Assembly: GCA_021324155.1 (NCBI GenBank)
Contig: JAJPJQ010000010.1
Span: forward strand, 124,001 to 188,000
DNA from: Pseudomonadota bacterium
Lineage (GTDB): Bacteria > Desulfobacterota > Binatia > UBA9968
Reading direction: 5' to 3'
Length of the DNA stretch: 64,000 nucleotides
In this document: positions 62,011-64,000 of the stretch, one piece after another
Numbering within the stretch: the first letter of the stretch is position 1
Layout: each line of letters opens with the position of its first letter
The notes under the pieces: generated by a model
Database searches by the model: none
What the model saw: the letters and a program-made list of their open reading frames with translations, nothing else
What the model was told of the DNA's origin: nothing
Program-made: the position numbers and the translations under genes

Positions 62011-64000
62011 ATGGCCCAGAAAAAATACGTTTATTCCTTCGGCGACGGCAAGGCCGAGGGCAAAGCCTCGATGCGCGAACTGCTCGGCGGCAAGGGGGCC
62101 GGGCTGCATGAGATGACGCGCATCGGGGCGCCCGTACCACCGGGATTCACTATCACGACGGACGTATGCACCTATTTCTACGATCACCGCCGACAGTATC
62201 CGAAGGGACTCGAGGGCGACGTCGCGGCGGCGCTCGCCCGCGTAGAGAAGATCTTGGGCCGAAAATTCGGCGACGGCGAAAACCCGCTGCTCGTCTCGGT
62301 CCGCTCCGGCGCGCGCGAGTCGATGCCGGGAATGATGGACACGGTGTTGAACTTAGGCCTCAACGACCGCACCGTCGAGGGGCTTGCGACGCGCACTGGC
62401 AACCCGCGCTTCGCCTACGACTCCTACCGGCGCTTCGTGCAGATGTACGGAGATGTCGTGCTCGGGCTGAAGCCCGTGGAAAAGACCGAGCGCGATCCGT
62501 TCGAAGTCATCCTGGAGCGCAAGAAAGAGGCGCGCCACGCGCGCTTCGACACCGACTTGACGGCCAACGATTTGAAAGAGCTCGTCGGCGAATTCAAGGC
62601 CGAGATCAAAAAACGGCTTGGCAAGGACTTTCCCGACAATCCGAAAGAGCAGCTCTGGGGCGCGATCGGCGCGGTCTTCGGATCATGGAACAACGATCGC
62701 GCGATCGCTTACCGCAAGCACTACCGCATACCCGATGCCTGGGGCACGGCGGTGAATGTCCAGGCCATGGTGTTCGGCAACATGGGCGACAACTGCGCCA
62801 CAGGCGTCGCCTTCACGCGCGACCCCGCGACGGGCGACAAGCGTTTCTACGGCGAATTTCTCGTCAACGCACAGGGCGAGGACGTCGTCGCCGGCATCCG
62901 CACGCCGCGGCCGATCGCCGAGCTGAAAGAGGTCATGGCGAAGCCCTACGCAGAGCTCGACCGGATCCGCAAGGTGCTCGAGAGCCACTACAAGGACATG
63001 CAGGACATCGAGTTCACGATCGAGGACAGCAAGCTCTGGATGCTGCAAACGCGCAACGGCAAGCGCACCGGCTTCGCTGCCGTGCGCATTGCGGTCGACA
63101 TGGTCGATGAGAAGATCATCGGCAAAGAGCAGGCGCTCATGCGCATCGAGCCCGACCAGCTGAACCAGCTTCTGAGGCCCATCTTCGACCCCGATGATAA
63201 GCAGCGCGCGGCACGCGATAAGCGCGTTCTGGCGAAAGGACTGCCGGCCGGCCCGGGCGCCGCGACCGGAAAGGTCGTCTTCCACGCCGAAGACGCCGAG
63301 GAGTGGGCCAAGCGCGGTGAGCGGGTGATCCTTTGCCGGGTCGAGACCAGCCCGGACGACATCCGCGGCATGATCAATGCCCAGGCCATTCTCACGGCGC
63401 GCGGCGGCATGACATCCCACGCCGCGCTGGTGGCGCGCCAGATGGGGAAAGTGTGCGTCGTCGGCTGCGAGGCGCTGAATATCGACTACGGCCGGCGCGA
63501 GATGCGCGTCGCGGACGTTATCTTGAAAGAGGGCGATTGGATATCGGTCGACGGCAGCACGGGCGAGGTGATGCGCGGCGAGGTAAAGACGATCGATTCC
63601 GAGGTGCTGCAAGTCATTCTGACCCACAGCCTCGACCCCAAATCGTCCCGCGTTTACCAGCAATACGCCAAGCTCATCAAATGGGCCGACGACGTGCGCA
63701 AGATCGGCGTCCGGACGAACACCGATCAACCGGACCAGGCGAAGGTGGCGATGGCGTTCGGCACCGAAGGCATCGGGCTTTGCCGCACTGAGCACATGTT
63801 CTTCGGCGGCGAGCGTATCCGCGCCGTACAGGAGATGATCCTCGCGGAAAACCTCGAAGGGCGGCGCCAGGCGCTTGCCAAGCTTCTGCCGATGCAGAAA
63901 GAGGACTTCAAGGGCATTCTCGACATTATGGGCAATCTGCCGGTGACGATCCGCACCCTCGATCCGCCGCTTCACGAGTTCCTGCCCAAGACCGAGGAAG
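62011..64000 (+). CDS. ppdK: Pyruvate phosphate dikinase, first 663 residues (cut by window edge)
   Basis: Reversible conversion of pyruvate, ATP and phosphate to PEP, AMP and PPi. The N-terminal nucleotide-binding domain begins [52 protein letters not shown] and has [24 protein letters not shown]. The central swivelling domain holds the phospho-histidine in [27 protein letters not shown]. The PEP-binding barrel has started ([15 protein letters not shown]). The remaining 220 or so residues are outside. GAGGAGAGAGAT precedes ATG 62011. Confidence 0.97.
   Translation, partial: MAQKKYVYSFGDGKAEGKASMRELLGGKGAGLHEMTRIGAPVPPGFTITTDVCTYFYDHRRQYPKGLEGDVAAALARVEKILGRKFGDGENPLLVSVRSGARESMPGMMDTVLNLGLNDRTVEGLATRTGNPRFAYDSYRRFVQMYGDVVLGLKPVEKTERDPFEVILERKKEARHARFDTDLTANDLKELVGEFKAEIKKRLGKDFPDNPKEQLWGAIGAVFGSWNNDRAIAYRKHYRIPDAWGTAVNVQAMVFGNMGDNCATGVAFTRDPATGDKRFYGEFLVNAQGEDVVAGIRTPRPIAELKEVMAKPYAELDRIRKVLESHYKDMQDIEFTIEDSKLWMLQTRNGKRTGFAAVRIAVDMVDEKIIGKEQALMRIEPDQLNQLLRPIFDPDDKQRAARDKRVLAKGLPAGPGAATGKVVFHAEDAEEWAKRGERVILCRVETSPDDIRGMINAQAILTARGGMTSHAALVARQMGKVCVVGCEALNIDYGRREMRVADVILKEGDWISVDGSTGEVMRGEVKTIDSEVLQVILTHSLDPKSSRVYQQYAKLIKWADDVRKIGVRTNTDQPDQAKVAMAFGTEGIGLCRTEHMFFGGERIRAVQEMILAENLEGRRQALAKLLPMQKEDFKGILDIMGNLPVTIRTLDPPLHEFLPKTEE

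Overview
The window is GC-rich chromosomal DNA from an uncultured-type bacterium and includes the replication origin. The DnaA gene, DnaA boxes and DnaN gene lie at 36.7-39.7 kb. The ATP synthase genes are split. F1 plus two b-type stalk subunits (b', b, delta, alpha, gamma, beta) sit at 0-4.4 kb. AtpZ, subunit I, a and c form a separate operon at 41.2-42.9 kb. This split, the b/b' pair, the many orphan NMT1-type solute-binding proteins and the CoA ligases fit a Desulfobacterota-like or Binatia/Rokubacteria-like lineage. That placement is inference; there is no rRNA here to test it.

Layout: 0-5 kb ATP synthase and a bactofilin. 5-16.8 kb mixed metabolic and membrane genes: DUF72, acyl-CoA ligase, MOSC, two DUF2147 paralogues, two small zinc-ribbon paralogues, a CPA2 antiporter, a ClC channel, a flavodoxin-like reductase, and a secreted NTAVG-repeat protein with an S74-like domain. 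16.8-21 kb is a visibly lower-GC island with two divergent genes, a small Mrr-like nuclease candidate and a 1090-residue SF2 helicase with a possible second nuclease motif. 21-36 kb is accessory catabolism and transport: aldehyde dehydrogenase, benzoate-CoA-ligase-like enzyme, class II aldolase, four solute-binding proteins, MscS, SDR and EamA. It is peppered with palindromic repeats and holds one REP-associated tyrosine transposase (RAYT).

36-43 kb holds dnaN, dnaA, oriC, hemL and the F0 operon, closed by a strong terminator. 43-50 kb carries minus-strand clusters: dCMP deaminase, M50 protease and SAM hydrolase; aldo/keto reductase and FAD oxidoreductase; phosphoheptose isomerase and bicupin; then a DegT aminotransferase. 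51-57 kb is a tight lon-thiL-larB-archease-HD operon. 57-61 kb is the grpE-dnaK-dnaJ heat-shock cluster. recO and the first three quarters of pyruvate phosphate dikinase finish the window.

The strongest candidate for an undescribed system is the divergent nuclease/helicase pair at 16.8-20.9 kb. It looks like a restriction or anti-phage module and I could not match it to a named system. Second is the RAYT with two palindrome families that share ends but differ in core; one copy sits in-frame inside the transposase gene. No tRNA, rRNA or CRISPR array was seen.
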